A stretch of DNA of 64,000 nt from Archaeoglobus sp. UBA230 (GCA_002507545.1 DAVR01000022.1:32345-96344); one strand, 5' to 3'; counted from the stretch's first letter, positions 7,670 through 16,522 are shown. Numbers and translations are program-made. Notes: generated from the sequence alone by a model not told the origin.

Positions 7670-9271
7670 ATGGTAAGAACTGAGGATGGCAGACTACAAG
7701 AGCACCCAATTGTTGAGTTCAGGAGGGGAAAAGAAGTAACGATATATTTTAATGGCAAACCCATAAAAGCCTACGAGGGAGAGACCGTTGCAGCTGCGCT
7801 TTATGCTGCTGGTGTAAGGGTTTTCAGCAGATCCTTCAGATGGCACCGCCCTCGCGGCTTTTTCTGCGCCATAGGAAAATGTTCCGCGTGCATGATGGAA
7901 GTTGACGGAATACCGAACGTCAGAACCTGCAAAGTTTATGTTAGAGATGGAATGCAAGTAAGAACACAGAGCGGTTTGCCTGATGCAGAAAAGGACATGT
8001 TCTCGATACTTGACGATGTCATAGACACCATGTTTCCACACGGAAGCCACTACACTAAGTTCACAAAATCAAGGAGAGCAAGAGAGTTCATGGTCAAGAG
8101 GATGAGAAAGTTTACAGGTTTTGGAAACCCACCCAAGGCTGTTTTTCAAGGTAAGGCAGATTATGAGGAAATTGAAACCGATGTTCTTGTTGTGGGTGGT
8201 GGACCAGGTGGAATGTCTGCTGCGATTCACGCTGCTAAATACGGTGCAAAAGTTTTACTTGTTGATGAGAATCCGTTTCTCGGCGGTCAGCTTGTAAAAC
8301 AGACCCACAGGTTTTTCGGTTCTGCTAAGGAAAGAGCAGGAACGAGGGGTATAAAAATTGCTAACATCCTTGAAGATGAGCTCAGCAAACTGGAGAATGT
8401 TGATATAAGGAAGGAGACGAGGGTTTTCGGCATATATAATGGAGTGGCTGGTGCGTACCAGAGATTTAATGACGAAGGAAAACTTCTAAAGATAAAGGCT
8501 AAGAAAATCGTTGTTGCTACAGGAGCTTATGAAAGAACGCTGATATTCGAGAACAATGATCTTCCGGGTGTTTATGGAGCAGGAGGAGTTCAGACGCTGA
8601 TGAACGTATATGGCATAATGCCGGGCAAGAAAGGATTGATTGTTGGTTCCGGTAATGTTGGTCTTATCCTTACATATCAGCTTATGCAGGCTGGTGTTAG
8701 TGTTGCAGCGATTGTTGAGGCAATGCCTCGAATTGGTGGTTATTTCGTCCATGCTGCCAAGGTCAGAAGGCTCGGAGTGCCGATCTACGTTAGACACACA
8801 ATACTTAAGGCCATAGGTAAAAAGAGCGTTGAAGGTGCAGTAATTGCCCAGCTTGACGATAGATGGCAACCAATTCCGGGGACAGAGAAGAAGATTGATT
8901 GCGACTTCATCTGTGTTGCAGTAGGACTTTCACCAACCCACGAGTTGCTGTATCAGGCTGGCTGTAAGATGAAGTTCGTACCGGAACTCGGTGGGATGGT
9001 TCCGCTGAGATCGAGGTACAATGAGACCAGCGTTAAAGGTCTTTACGTTGCTGGTGACGTGGCTGGAATTGAGGAGGCGACAGCAGCGATCATGGAAGGG
9101 AGAATAGCTGGGGTGCATGCAGCGGTAACCCTTGGTTACGGCGGAGAAGAGGCTAAGAATGAGCTTGAAGAGGCTGTTCGAGACATTGAGGAGTTCAGAG
9201 CTGGACCGTTCGGTGAGAGAATAGTCTGCGGCCTCGAAAAATGCATTCTCGAAAGCGAGGTGAGCTTATGA
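7670..9271 (+). CDS. Flavin/2Fe-2S subunit of an amine or proline dehydrogenase-type complex (alpha; SoxA/HcnB-like)
   Basis: A 533-residue protein with an N-terminal [2Fe-2S] domain of the Fer2_4 type (CAIGKCSACMMEVDG and the later Cys of NVRTC, about residues 65-90) followed by a two-dinucleotide-binding flavoprotein: FAD site VVGGGPGGMSAAIHAAKYG near residue 175 and a second site GLIVGSGNVGLILTY near residue 325. The closing VAGDVAGIEEATAAIMEGR is the usual FAD motif. This is the architecture of sarcosine oxidase alpha without its aminomethyltransferase half, of HcnB and of the Thermococcales L-proline dehydrogenase alpha subunit. ATG 7670 is chosen over GTG 7661 because aaGGGGTGa lies upstream. 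It is the first gene of a tightly overlapping four-gene operon. Confidence 0.85.
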   Translation: MVRTEDGRLQEHPIVEFRRGKEVTIYFNGKPIKAYEGETVAAALYAAGVRVFSRSFRWHRPRGFFCAIGKCSACMMEVDGIPNVRTCKVYVRDGMQVRTQSGLPDAEKDMFSILDDVIDTMFPHGSHYTKFTKSRRAREFMVKRMRKFTGFGNPPKAVFQGKADYEEIETDVLVVGGGPGGMSAAIHAAKYGAKVLLVDENPFLGGQLVKQTHRFFGSAKERAGTRGIKIANILEDELSKLENVDIRKETRVFGIYNGVAGAYQRFNDEGKLLKIKAKKIVVATGAYERTLIFENNDLPGVYGAGGVQTLMNVYGIMPGKKGLIVGSGNVGLILTYQLMQAGVSVAAIVEAMPRIGGYFVHAAKVRRLGVPIYVRHTILKAIGKKSVEGAVIAQLDDRWQPIPGTEKKIDCDFICVAVGLSPTHELLYQAGCKMKFVPELGGMVPLRSRYNETSVKGLYVAGDVAGIEEATAAIMEGRIAGVHAAVTLGYGGEEAKNELEEAVRDIEEFRAGPFGERIVCGLEKCILESEVSL

Positions 9272-9750
9272 AGTATCTTGAGAGGGGTTATCTCGAAAAG
9301 GATGAACTTCCACCCTTCCCCAGCGAGGAAAGGCTGAAAAAGAAGGCAGTTGCGTATATCGAGTGTCCTCAGCCAATCCCATGCAGCCCCTGCTATGAAT
9401 CCTGCCCGGCTGATGCCGTAAAAATGGACAACATAAACGATCCGCCAGAGGTTGATTACGAAAAATGCACGGGCTGTATGAAATGCATCAGAGTTTGTCC
9501 GGGTCTTGCAATTTTCATGTTGAAACTAAAGGAGGACGGAAAGGGAGAAGTGACACTTCAGTACGAGTTTATCCCATGGCTCAAAAAAGGAGACAGAGTC
9601 AAGTTATACAACAGAAAAGGAGAAGAAATTGGAGAAGGCGTTGTGAACTGGGTTCTACCTCCTGAAAGGAATGATAATACATCACTCGTAAGGGTCGAAG
9701 TTGACGCTGACCTGATCTTTGAGGTGAGAGCTATCAGACCAACGGGGTGA
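9268..9750 (+). CDS. 4Fe-4S ferredoxin-type subunit of the dehydrogenase complex
   Basis: A 160-residue protein with two sets of cluster ligands: CPQPIPCSPCYESCP and CTGCMKCIRVCP, fitting up to two [4Fe-4S] clusters, followed by a C-terminal domain rich in beta strands (RVKLYNRKGEEIGEGVV). It overlaps the stop of the alpha gene by ATGA, with GAGGTGA at 9257-9263. In the proline dehydrogenase and HcnABC-like complexes such a subunit passes electrons between the two flavoproteins and an external acceptor. The size, near 18 kDa, resembles the gamma subunit of the Thermococcales complex. Confidence 0.8.
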   Translation: MKYLERGYLEKDELPPFPSEERLKKKAVAYIECPQPIPCSPCYESCPADAVKMDNINDPPEVDYEKCTGCMKCIRVCPGLAIFMLKLKEDGKGEVTLQYEFIPWLKKGDRVKLYNRKGEEIGEGVVNWVLPPERNDNTSLVRVEVDADLIFEVRAIRPTG

Positions 9751-9755
9751 AGGGT

Positions 9756-10037
9756 ATGAAAGACAGAAAAGTTGTTTGCAGATGTGAGGATTTAACCGAA
9801 GAGGAAATAATTCACGCCATTGAACTTGGATATGATGATCTTGAAAGCCTGAAAAGGTTTACCGGAGCTACTACAGGTCCATGTCAGGGCAAAGGATGTT
9901 TAATGCACTTACTGAGAATTTTAAGCCAGAAAACTGGCAAAAGTGTTGACGAAATAGGTGTAACGACCCAAAGACAACCCGTCAATCCCGTACCTCTATA
10001 TATTCTGGCTGCTGCAGAAAAGGGTGATGGGGAATGA
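9756..10037 (+). CDS. BFD-like [2Fe-2S] subunit of the dehydrogenase complex
   Basis: A 93-residue protein with the bacterioferritin-associated-ferredoxin fold: VCRCEDLTEEEI at the N-terminus and GPCQGKGC about 30 residues later, giving the CxC...CxxxxC set for one [2Fe-2S] cluster. In sarcosine-oxidase and HcnABC proteins this domain is usually fused to the alpha subunit; here it is a separate gene, like the delta subunit of the proline dehydrogenase complex. GTG 9747 is an alternative start, but ATG 9756 follows GGGGTGAAGGG. Confidence 0.8.
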   Translation: MKDRKVVCRCEDLTEEEIIHAIELGYDDLESLKRFTGATTGPCQGKGCLMHLLRILSQKTGKSVDEIGVTTQRQPVNPVPLYILAAAEKGDGE

Positions 10038-11107
10038 CGATAAAGGTCGCCGTAATTGGTGGGGGAGTAGCGGGACTTTCAGCCGCCTATTTTCTTGCAA
10101 AAAACGGTGCTGAAGTAAGCGTCTTTGAACAAAAATACCTGCTTTACGGAGCAAGCGGAAGAAACTCAGGTGGATTAACCGCACAGTTCAGAAATGAGGC
10201 GTTAATCAAACTTGCATTGCGAAGTCTTGAGCTATACAACACGCTGCAATCAGAGATCGGATTCAACTTTCTGCTGAGGAGAGATGGATACGTAAAGATT
10301 GCAAATGACGAGGTGGCAAATGTCTTGAAGGACGAAGTTGAGATTCAGAAGAGGGCGGGTGTTAACGTCAAAATAGTTGATCCCGACTTTGTTAAAAGCC
10401 TCTTTCCCGACATAAATGAGAATGCTTTCAGCATCGCAAGCTACTTTGCCGATGGTGGTGTGGTCTTCCCTTGGCCAGTCGTGTGGGGATTAGCGAAAGG
10501 GTGCAAAGAACTGGGGGTAAAGGTATACGACTACACACCGGTGAGCGTGGAAGTTAAGGGAAACGAGGTAGTTGGAGTGAGAGTTGACGACGAACTGCAC
10601 AGGGCAGATTATGTTATAAACGCTGCTGGAGCATGGAGCAACGAAATAAGCAGGCAAGCTGGAGTTGAGCTGAACAACAAAATATTCAAAGAGGAAATTT
10701 GCGTTACTGAAAGTTTGAAGCCTTATCTCGACCCTTACATCCTCGATGTTTCAACAAACGTCTATATAAGCCAGTCCATGAGAGGAGAGATCGTTGGTGG
10801 AATATTAGGGAATGAAACGAATAACATCAACGTGAAGTCGAGTCTTGATTTCCTCACAAAGTATGCCAAAAGAGTGGTTGAGCTGGTTCCAAAGCTTAGA
10901 GGAATGTCCATTCTTAGACAGTGGGCTGGTGTTTACGATTTGGGAAGGGACGGTTTGCCTGTCATAGGCCCTACCAAGGTTAAAGGATTCATTCAACTCA
11001 ACGGCTTCGGTAGAAACGGGATGTCCACTGCACCAGCAGCAGGAGAAGCCTTAGCTGAGTACATCCTGAAGGGGAAGAGTAAAATCCTCGAATACTTCAA
11101 ACCCTAA
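10034..11107 (+). CDS. DAO-family FAD-dependent dehydrogenase (beta subunit; SoxB/HcnC/proline dehydrogenase-like)
   Basis: A 357-residue D-amino-acid-oxidase-family flavoprotein: N-terminal VAVIGGGVAGLSAAYFLAKNG FAD site, the GASGRNSGGLT segment that contacts flavin, a central INAAGAWS motif, and a C-terminal GLPVIGPTKVKGFIQLNGFGRNGMS motif. This is the catalytic subunit that oxidises an amine such as L-proline, sarcosine or glycine. It overlaps the preceding gene by ATGA and closes the four-gene operon, after which a T-run serves as a likely terminator. The exact substrate cannot be told from sequence; proline is the leading guess because of the archaeal four-subunit layout. Confidence 0.85.
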   Translation: MTIKVAVIGGGVAGLSAAYFLAKNGAEVSVFEQKYLLYGASGRNSGGLTAQFRNEALIKLALRSLELYNTLQSEIGFNFLLRRDGYVKIANDEVANVLKDEVEIQKRAGVNVKIVDPDFVKSLFPDINENAFSIASYFADGGVVFPWPVVWGLAKGCKELGVKVYDYTPVSVEVKGNEVVGVRVDDELHRADYVINAAGAWSNEISRQAGVELNNKIFKEEICVTESLKPYLDPYILDVSTNVYISQSMRGEIVGGILGNETNNINVKSSLDFLTKYAKRVVELVPKLRGMSILRQWAGVYDLGRDGLPVIGPTKVKGFIQLNGFGRNGMSTAPAAGEALAEYILKGKSKILEYFKP

Positions 11108-11113
11108 TTTTTT
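11108..11113 (+). terminator. T-run after the dehydrogenase operon
   Basis: Six consecutive T residues directly after the stop codon of the DAO gene. Archaeal termination commonly uses such oligo-T tracts without a hairpin. Confidence 0.4.
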
Positions 11114-11173
11114 AGTGTAATACAATTGTATAACAAAAGAACAGTTTATTTGTCGTTCTCTTCTTTTTCCCTC

Positions 11174-12190
11174 ATGTACAAATTCATAAAGGGAGACAGT
11201 AATATTTTGGAGACGTTGAAGGGTAAAACCGTTTATTTGCTTGTAATAGGGAACACAAAAACCGCGGAAGTGCCGGGAATAACAGTGGCTGGAGCAAATC
11301 CTGAACTCATTAAATACACTCCTCCAGCAGATGCTGAATTACTTTACTATGGCAAATGCCTGTCTATTGATGGTGTGCCCGCAACACCGGATGGGAAGCC
11401 AACTCCTGCTCTGATATCCTATACGGCTTTAAGGCTAACTGACACCCCATTTTTCGTTGTAAACTCAGGTCTGATGGTGAAACCCAAGATTCCTTTCGTT
11501 GATATTAATGCTCCAGTGGGTGGAAATATAGCAGAAGAAAGGGCAATGGACATCCAAAAAGTGGAAGAAGTTATAAACAGGGCAAGAGTTGTTGGCAGGA
11601 ATGTGTCTAAGGTCGCAGATGTGCTGATTGTCGGAGAGAGTATACCCGCAGGCACGACGACTGCAGCAGCTGTTTTGAAGGCGTTGGGCTTCGAACCTGC
11701 CGTTTCATCCAGCATGCCGGAAAATCCAATCAATCTTAAGAAGAAAGTCGTTGAAAAAGCTGTGGAAAGAGTCAACAACGACGATCCAATTGAGATACTG
11801 TCCGCTGTCGGTGACCCGGTTATGCTTGGGGTTATTGGTATAGCCCTCGGTTCTGAGAAACCAGTCGTGCTTGCAGGTGGAACCCAGATGGTTGCAATTG
11901 CAAATCTGATTGTAAAAATGGGTGAAGTTGAAGCAGTAGTTGCAACGACAAAATATGTAGCATCTGACGGTAACGCAGACCTCTCATTGTCTCCATTCCC
12001 TGTTGTCACAGCTGATCCGATGCTCGGAAAGTCCAGATACGGGGGGCTGAGAGCCTACGATCACGGATTCGTCAAAGAGGGTGTAGGGGCTGGAGGTTTG
12101 ACGTTGCTGTCATACGTGAAGGGTATTGAACCTGAAAGATTTCTCGAAGAAGTGGAAAAAGACTACAAATGCATCATCCTGCAATCTTAA
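11174..12190 (+). CDS. cobT: Archaeal CobT-type nicotinate-nucleotide phosphoribosyltransferase
   Basis: A 338-residue protein of the archaeal CobT family, which activates 5,6-dimethylbenzimidazole or another lower-ligand base for cobamide synthesis using nicotinate mononucleotide. Recognisable blocks are VGESIPAGTTTAAAVLKALG, the glycine-rich VVLAGGTQMVAIANL and the closing YDHGFVKEGVGAGGLTLLSYV. ATG 11174 is used; the in-frame TTG at 11126 upstream has no ribosome binding site and gives an atypical tail. It stands alone with a TATA-like gtgtaatac region upstream, so it is not clearly part of the preceding operon. Confidence 0.85.
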   Translation: MYKFIKGDSNILETLKGKTVYLLVIGNTKTAEVPGITVAGANPELIKYTPPADAELLYYGKCLSIDGVPATPDGKPTPALISYTALRLTDTPFFVVNSGLMVKPKIPFVDINAPVGGNIAEERAMDIQKVEEVINRARVVGRNVSKVADVLIVGESIPAGTTTAAAVLKALGFEPAVSSSMPENPINLKKKVVEKAVERVNNDDPIEILSAVGDPVMLGVIGIALGSEKPVVLAGGTQMVAIANLIVKMGEVEAVVATTKYVASDGNADLSLSPFPVVTADPMLGKSRYGGLRAYDHGFVKEGVGAGGLTLLSYVKGIEPERFLEEVEKDYKCIILQS

Positions 12191-12212
12191 TGTAACATGA
12201 TCAATTACCAAA

Positions 12213-12222
12213 AAATATAAGT
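12213..12222 (+). promoter_or_regulatory. TATA box for the PAS-domain gene
   Basis: The element aaatataagt lies about 30 bases before ATG 12248. A T-rich run between the box and the start may also terminate the cobT transcript. Confidence 0.45.
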
Positions 12223-12247
12223 AGGGACGATTTTTTAATTTTCTATA

Positions 12248-14170
12248 ATGCCACACGTAATGATGCTCAAAGTAAATCCAAAAGGTAAAATCGTATCATT
12301 GCAGGGTTTGCCATCGGGTATAAAGGGTAAGAGGTTTGATGAAGTCTTTGAAGTTGATGGTTCAGGAAGTGTGTTCAAAGCAAAACTAAATGGTGAAATT
12401 TTTACAGCATCAAAAATAAAAGTAGATGACGGATACATCATTGTGTTGCTACCAGAATCGCTACATCACCTAATTGATGACTTCCCATTCGGTGTTGTTG
12501 TTATACAGGATGGAAAAATAATATATGCAAACAAAATCGTCGAAAAATTCACAGGATATTCAAAGAAGGATTTATATCTGATGGATTTCAGGGAGCTTGC
12601 CACAGATGAGTATCGGGATAAAATACAAGAGCTTTACGAGAAATCGTTGAATGCAAATGAGATTATAAAGGAGGAACTTAAAATTCGTAAGAAAAGCGGA
12701 AAGGAGTTGTTTGTAGAAGTGCTCGCAACTAAAAGCTACTATCATGGGCAACCTATAATACTGTGTGGTGTGGCAGAAATAACAAGAAGAAAGGAATTAG
12801 AGAATCTCTTCCTCGGATTGGCAAACCAGACATTTACAGTAGTTTATATAATTCAAGATGGTAAATTCGTTTTTCTCAATGATACAAGTGTTCTAAGCGG
12901 GTATAGCGTGGATGAACTTTACGAGATGAACCCGTTCGATATTGTCCATCCAGAGGACAGAGAGACAATAATCAACAACTACCTCCGCAGAATTAGGGGG
13001 GAGCACGTTGATGTCCCTTACAGGTTCAGATTGATAACGAAGTTTGGTGAGGTGAAGTACGTCGACGCAATTGCCACCAGAGTGATGTTCAGGGGTAAAC
13101 CGGCAGTAATGGGTATGCTGATAGACCGGACTGACGAAATGAGGTCGCAAGAAAAGCTCACGATGTACGAGAGGTTCTTCAGAGAAGCAAAAGATATGTT
13201 CTTCATAATAGACAGAAAGGGAAGATTTATTGATGTGAACCCGAGATACGCCGAGATTCTGGGATATAACCACTCGGAGCTGATAGGACACACCTCGAGA
13301 AGAATTGCATTTGAAGAGGACTTAGATGTCTTAAGAGAGAACTTCAGGAAAGTTCTGAACGGAGAAAGTGTAAGGTTTACATTCAGAGCAAGATGCAAGA
13401 ATGGAGATGAGAGGGTTTTTGAGGTCGTTGAGTGGCCTGTTTTCAGGGAAGGAGAGGTGGTAGGTGCCGAAGGAGTTTTGAGAGACATAACCGACAGACT
13501 GAGGACAGAAAGAGAGCTCAAAAAGACCAACGACCTGCTGAAAACCATAAGCGAGATAAACGAACTAATCTTCAGGGAGAAGGATGAATATGCTCTTCTT
13601 TCAAAGGTTTGTAGAGTTTTCTCAAGGATTAGGAACATAAATTCGTGGGCTTGGGTTCTTGAAAAAGATAAAATTCTCAAAGCAACACCGCTTGCACCCG
13701 AATGCACTCTCGCTGAGAGGGCAAGAGACGGTTTGCTGAAATATGAAGAATGCTTGTGTCCCTTGAACACTGGAAAAAGCCTTGCAATACCGATCGTGCA
13801 CAACAGCCACGTTTTTGGTGTGTTGGTTCTATGTTCGGTAGGAGAGTTAAGCAACGATGAAATCAAAATATTCGAGGAGCTTGGTGAGAATCTTGGCTTT
13901 GCCATAACATCTTACAGGGCTGAAAGAGATAGAAAAATAGCCATCAACTTGCTCCTTGACAATCTCGAACAGTTTGAGGACCTTGCAGACAGGCTCAGAA
14001 ACCCTGTAGCCATAATTTCAGGTTTTATTGAGATAAAGGATGATATAGGTTGTGAGAGGGCGCTCAAAGAAATTGAAAAGCAGGTTGAGAGAATCAAGGG
14101 GATACTTGACGATCTGAGATTGCAGGAAACTCTGACGTACTTTATTCTCAAAGGGGAAAAGCTTAAGTAG
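12248..14170 (+). CDS. Multi-PAS/GAF sensor protein with a degenerate histidine-kinase dimerisation domain
   Basis: A 640-residue soluble signalling protein with no membrane segment. It contains three clear PAS domains (about residues 75-185, 190-300 and 305-420; each shows the N..Y...TGYS/LGYNHSEL pattern and a closing G.V.DIT-type strand), a GAF domain at about 430-560 (LSKVCRVFSRIRNINSWAWVL) and a C-terminal HisKA-like helix pair near 577-630. The H-box equivalent reads ADRLRNPVAIISG, where the usual SHELRTP histidine is Asp, and the protein ends without an ATPase domain. It therefore probably cannot autophosphorylate and may signal by protein contact. No response regulator lies beside it. 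ATG 12248 follows a good TATA box. Confidence 0.85.
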   Translation: MPHVMMLKVNPKGKIVSLQGLPSGIKGKRFDEVFEVDGSGSVFKAKLNGEIFTASKIKVDDGYIIVLLPESLHHLIDDFPFGVVVIQDGKIIYANKIVEKFTGYSKKDLYLMDFRELATDEYRDKIQELYEKSLNANEIIKEELKIRKKSGKELFVEVLATKSYYHGQPIILCGVAEITRRKELENLFLGLANQTFTVVYIIQDGKFVFLNDTSVLSGYSVDELYEMNPFDIVHPEDRETIINNYLRRIRGEHVDVPYRFRLITKFGEVKYVDAIATRVMFRGKPAVMGMLIDRTDEMRSQEKLTMYERFFREAKDMFFIIDRKGRFIDVNPRYAEILGYNHSELIGHTSRRIAFEEDLDVLRENFRKVLNGESVRFTFRARCKNGDERVFEVVEWPVFREGEVVGAEGVLRDITDRLRTERELKKTNDLLKTISEINELIFREKDEYALLSKVCRVFSRIRNINSWAWVLEKDKILKATPLAPECTLAERARDGLLKYEECLCPLNTGKSLAIPIVHNSHVFGVLVLCSVGELSNDEIKIFEELGENLGFAITSYRAERDRKIAINLLLDNLEQFEDLADRLRNPVAIISGFIEIKDDIGCERALKEIEKQVERIKGILDDLRLQETLTYFILKGEKLK

Positions 14171-14213
14171 TCTGCAGTAAGCAATTACGAAATTTGAAAA
14201 TGAGGTGTTTGAA

Positions 14214-14429
14214 TTGAGCGAATTTGGACGTGAATTTGGCCGCGAGCCGCCTGTAGAAGTGGGAGACATAAGGGAAGTGAGAATTGAAGCTCTTGGCTCA
14301 GAAGGAGATGGAATAGCAAAGGTTGATGGTTTTGTTATCTTTGTGCCGGGAGTGAAAGTTGACGACGTTGTGACAGTAAGAATAACAAAGGTTCTTCGCA
14401 AATACGGTTTTGCGGAAGTTGTTGAATAA
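14214..14429 (+). CDS. TRAM domain protein
   Basis: A 71-residue protein that is a single TRAM domain (VGDIREVRIEALGSEGDG, then VDGFVIFVPGVKVDDVV, ending in KYGFAEVV). Stand-alone TRAM proteins are common in archaea, bind RNA, and some act as cold-shock-like RNA chaperones. The TTG at 14214 is preferred because GAGGTG at 14203-14208 precedes it with good spacing; a GTG at 14205 would overlap that site. It lies just after the PAS gene and converges on the HTH gene. Confidence 0.85.
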   Translation: MSEFGREFGREPPVEVGDIREVRIEALGSEGDGIAKVDGFVIFVPGVKVDDVVTVRITKVLRKYGFAEVVE

Positions 14430-14441
14430 AAAATTAAAAAG

Positions 14442-14741
14442 TTAAAGCTTGTTTAAAAGGTCTTCAATATCTCCCAATATATTTTTTATTTCTTCAATTT
14501 CACTTTTCATCTCTTCGATTTTGTCGTATCCCTCATCCTTCACCATTGCACCGTACTGCGTCGGGACTATTATGCCAGACTGCTCAAGTACACGGAGGGA
14601 GTATCTGACCCTGTGTTTGGGCATGTTCAAAATGTCTGACAATTTAAAAATCCCGACTGGCTGTTTTTCCATTACAGTCTTAAGTACCAGTAGATGTCTC
14701 AATACTATCTCAGCCTCCGCTTTCAACTTTTTGAACACCAT
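14442..14741 (-). CDS. Winged-helix transcriptional regulator with C-terminal coiled coil
   Basis: About 99 residues from ATG 14741, with GGTGA upstream. The N-terminal two-thirds is a winged helix (RHLLVLKTVMEKQPVGIFKL, then MPKHRVRYSLRVLEQSGII) and the C-terminal third is a strongly charged heptad-like helix (KIEEMKSEIEEIKNILGDI) likely to form a dimerisation coiled coil. It resembles archaeal predicted regulators of unknown target. It is convergent to the TRAM gene, with only 12 bases between the stops. Confidence 0.7.
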   Translation of the reverse strand: MVFKKLKAEAEIVLRHLLVLKTVMEKQPVGIFKLSDILNMPKHRVRYSLRVLEQSGIIVPTQYGAMVKDEGYDKIEEMKSEIEEIKNILGDIEDLLNKL

Positions 14742-14807
14742 GATGATTGTTGTCACCAACCTTTATAAAAATTATGTTAGCAAGTCATTAACCTTACCCA
14801 CACATAC

Positions 14808-15149
14808 TCAATCGAGAATGATGACCTCAATAACCTCTAAGGGGATTCTTGGCATCCTCTTCCCAATTTCGTATTTTGCGATTTTGGCTGCATGTTCTTC
14901 GCTCTTTGCATTGAATACTTTCATTTCGAGGATTAAACCAACAAGTGCCACTCCTGCAACCATGAATACTGATTTGAGGGGAGCCTCGCATTTTGGACAC
15001 GCTGTGTCACCGACATCTATCTTAACAAAGTCTAAGTCAGGATTGAGTTTCTTACCAGCTTCTGCAACGGCTATGTTCATCGCATCTTCAGGGCTTTTTG
15101 CCTTCTTTACAATCCATGCAGCCTGAAGGATAACGAGGTAATCCGGCAT
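14808..15149 (-). CDS. UPF0212 (DUF555) family protein
   Basis: A 113-residue protein with the archaeal UPF0212 signature: it begins MPDYLVILQAAWIVKKAKS, has a CPKC pair in the middle (DTACPKCEAP) that may be half of a zinc site, and ends with KRMPRIPLEVIEVI. The family is widespread in Euryarchaeota and of unknown function. ATG 15149 is the family start; an upstream GTG-like extension of three residues is not needed. Confidence 0.85.
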   Translation of the reverse strand: MPDYLVILQAAWIVKKAKSPEDAMNIAVAEAGKKLNPDLDFVKIDVGDTACPKCEAPLKSVFMVAGVALVGLILEMKVFNAKSEEHAAKIAKYEIGKRMPRIPLEVIEVIILD

Positions 15150-15302
15150 CCAAAACATCTTGTCTCGCGGATATATAAATTATCACCTCTACTTGGGATT
15201 TAGATACGAATTTTAAACTGTAAGATTTATAATTTACATCTGTTCCAAATTTAAATTTTTTCAAATCATATAGGCTTAAAACAGATATAAAATCAAGAAA
15301 GA

Positions 15303-15310
15303 CTTATATG
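15303..15310 (+). promoter_or_regulatory. TATA box for the thiolase operon
   Basis: The element cttatatg lies about 26 bases before ATG 15333 and no ribosome binding site is present, so the first gene is probably translated from a leaderless transcript. Confidence 0.55.
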
Positions 15311-15332
15311 GTGCGCAGCTAAGACCCTTTCG

Positions 15333-16520
15333 ATGTCGGAGAACGTTGCTGTTATAGGTATAGGACATTCCAAGTTTGGAACAAGGAAGGACGTGAACAT
15401 CGCCGAACTATGCTGGGAATCAATGAAACCAGCTTTTGAGACTGCAAATTTGGAACCAAAAGATATAGACTTCTTTGTTGTTAGCAATGCGGGAATGTGG
15501 AGCAGTGAGGCAGCAATTCCTGCGCTTATTGCAGAGTATGCTGACCTCGCCCCAAAGGGCTCTATGAGGGTTGAAGCAGCATGCGCAAGTGGGAGTGCTG
15601 CTCTTAGGGTGGGCTACACCGCAGTCAAATCAGGAATGGTCGACTTAGCTTTGATTCTTGGAGTTGAGAAAATGCAGGAGTCGCCAAACCCCAATGTAAT
15701 AGAGCTGATAGGAAGATTCGGAAGCTACTTCTGGGAATTCGAGAACTTTGGCCTCACCTTCCCCGCCTACTACGCCCTTCACGGCACTGCCTACATGATG
15801 AAGTATGGTGCCACTGAAGAAGATTACGCAAAAGTTGCGGTAAAAAACCACTACTACGGAGCAAAGAATCCTTACGCCCAGTTCCAGAAGGAAATAGACG
15901 TTGAGACTGTTTTGAAGAGTCCATACATCGCTTGGCCATTCAAGCTGTTTGACTGCTCACCAATCACCGATGGTTCAGCATGTGTGATTCTTGCAAGTGA
16001 AGAAAAGGTCAAGGAGCTTGGAATCGATGAGAAGGTCTGGATTCTCGGTCAAGGTGTTGGTACAGGCACCGCCAATCTTAGCAGGAGAGAGGAGTTTACT
16101 TCCCTCGCATCAGCCAGATACGCAGCAGAGCAGGCTTACAAGATGGCTGGAATTGACATTGACGATCCAGCGAATTATCTCGATGGGGCAAATGTGCATG
16201 ACTGCTTTACCGCTCCAGAAATCATCGCCTACGAGGATTTGAGATTCTGTAAGAGAGGAGAAGGATATAAGCTCATCAGAGACGAGCAGACATATATCGG
16301 AGGAAAGATACCAGTCAACATTGATGGAGGGCTCAAAGCAAAGGGTCACCCAATTGGTGCAACTGGGGTGAGTCAAGCAGTCGAAGCATACAAGCAACTA
16401 CTGCAAAAGGCAGAACCCGGAAGACAGGCTGACATCAACAAGGGTAGGTGGTTGGCTCACAATGTCGGGGGAACGGGACATTACACCTACGTGACGATCT
16501 ACGGGCTTGAAAAGAGGTGA
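15333..16520 (+). CDS. Archaeal thiolase (acetyl-CoA C-acetyltransferase type)
   Basis: A 395-residue SCP2-type thiolase. The nucleophilic cysteine is about residue 84 in EAACASGSAALR; the histidine motifs are LKAKGHPIGATGVSQAV and HNVGGTGHYTYV. The second catalytic cysteine of bacterial thiolases is replaced by this His-containing motif, as in other archaeal thiolases. It catalyses the last step of beta-oxidation or the first step of acetoacetyl-CoA formation. It is directly followed by its DUF35 partner and then by the hydratase/dehydrogenase fusion, which points to beta-oxidation. Confidence 0.9.
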   Translation: MSENVAVIGIGHSKFGTRKDVNIAELCWESMKPAFETANLEPKDIDFFVVSNAGMWSSEAAIPALIAEYADLAPKGSMRVEAACASGSAALRVGYTAVKSGMVDLALILGVEKMQESPNPNVIELIGRFGSYFWEFENFGLTFPAYYALHGTAYMMKYGATEEDYAKVAVKNHYYGAKNPYAQFQKEIDVETVLKSPYIAWPFKLFDCSPITDGSACVILASEEKVKELGIDEKVWILGQGVGTGTANLSRREEFTSLASARYAAEQAYKMAGIDIDDPANYLDGANVHDCFTAPEIIAYEDLRFCKRGEGYKLIRDEQTYIGGKIPVNIDGGLKAKGHPIGATGVSQAVEAYKQLLQKAEPGRQADINKGRWLAHNVGGTGHYTYVTIYGLEKR

Positions 16521-16522
16521 GT

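Noticed and set aside
11419..12009. A 196-codon minus-strand frame opposite cobT
   Set aside because: Low-complexity Ser/Thr-rich product of a complementary strand; the plus strand has the CobT motifs.
13018..13905. A 295-codon minus-strand frame opposite the PAS gene
   Set aside because: It is serine- and leucine-rich, has no ribosome site, and lies wholly against a clear PAS/GAF protein with strong family motifs.
14449..15126. A 225-codon plus-strand frame across the HTH and UPF0212 genes
   Set aside because: It is the complement of two genes with clear features and is Ser/Ile-rich.
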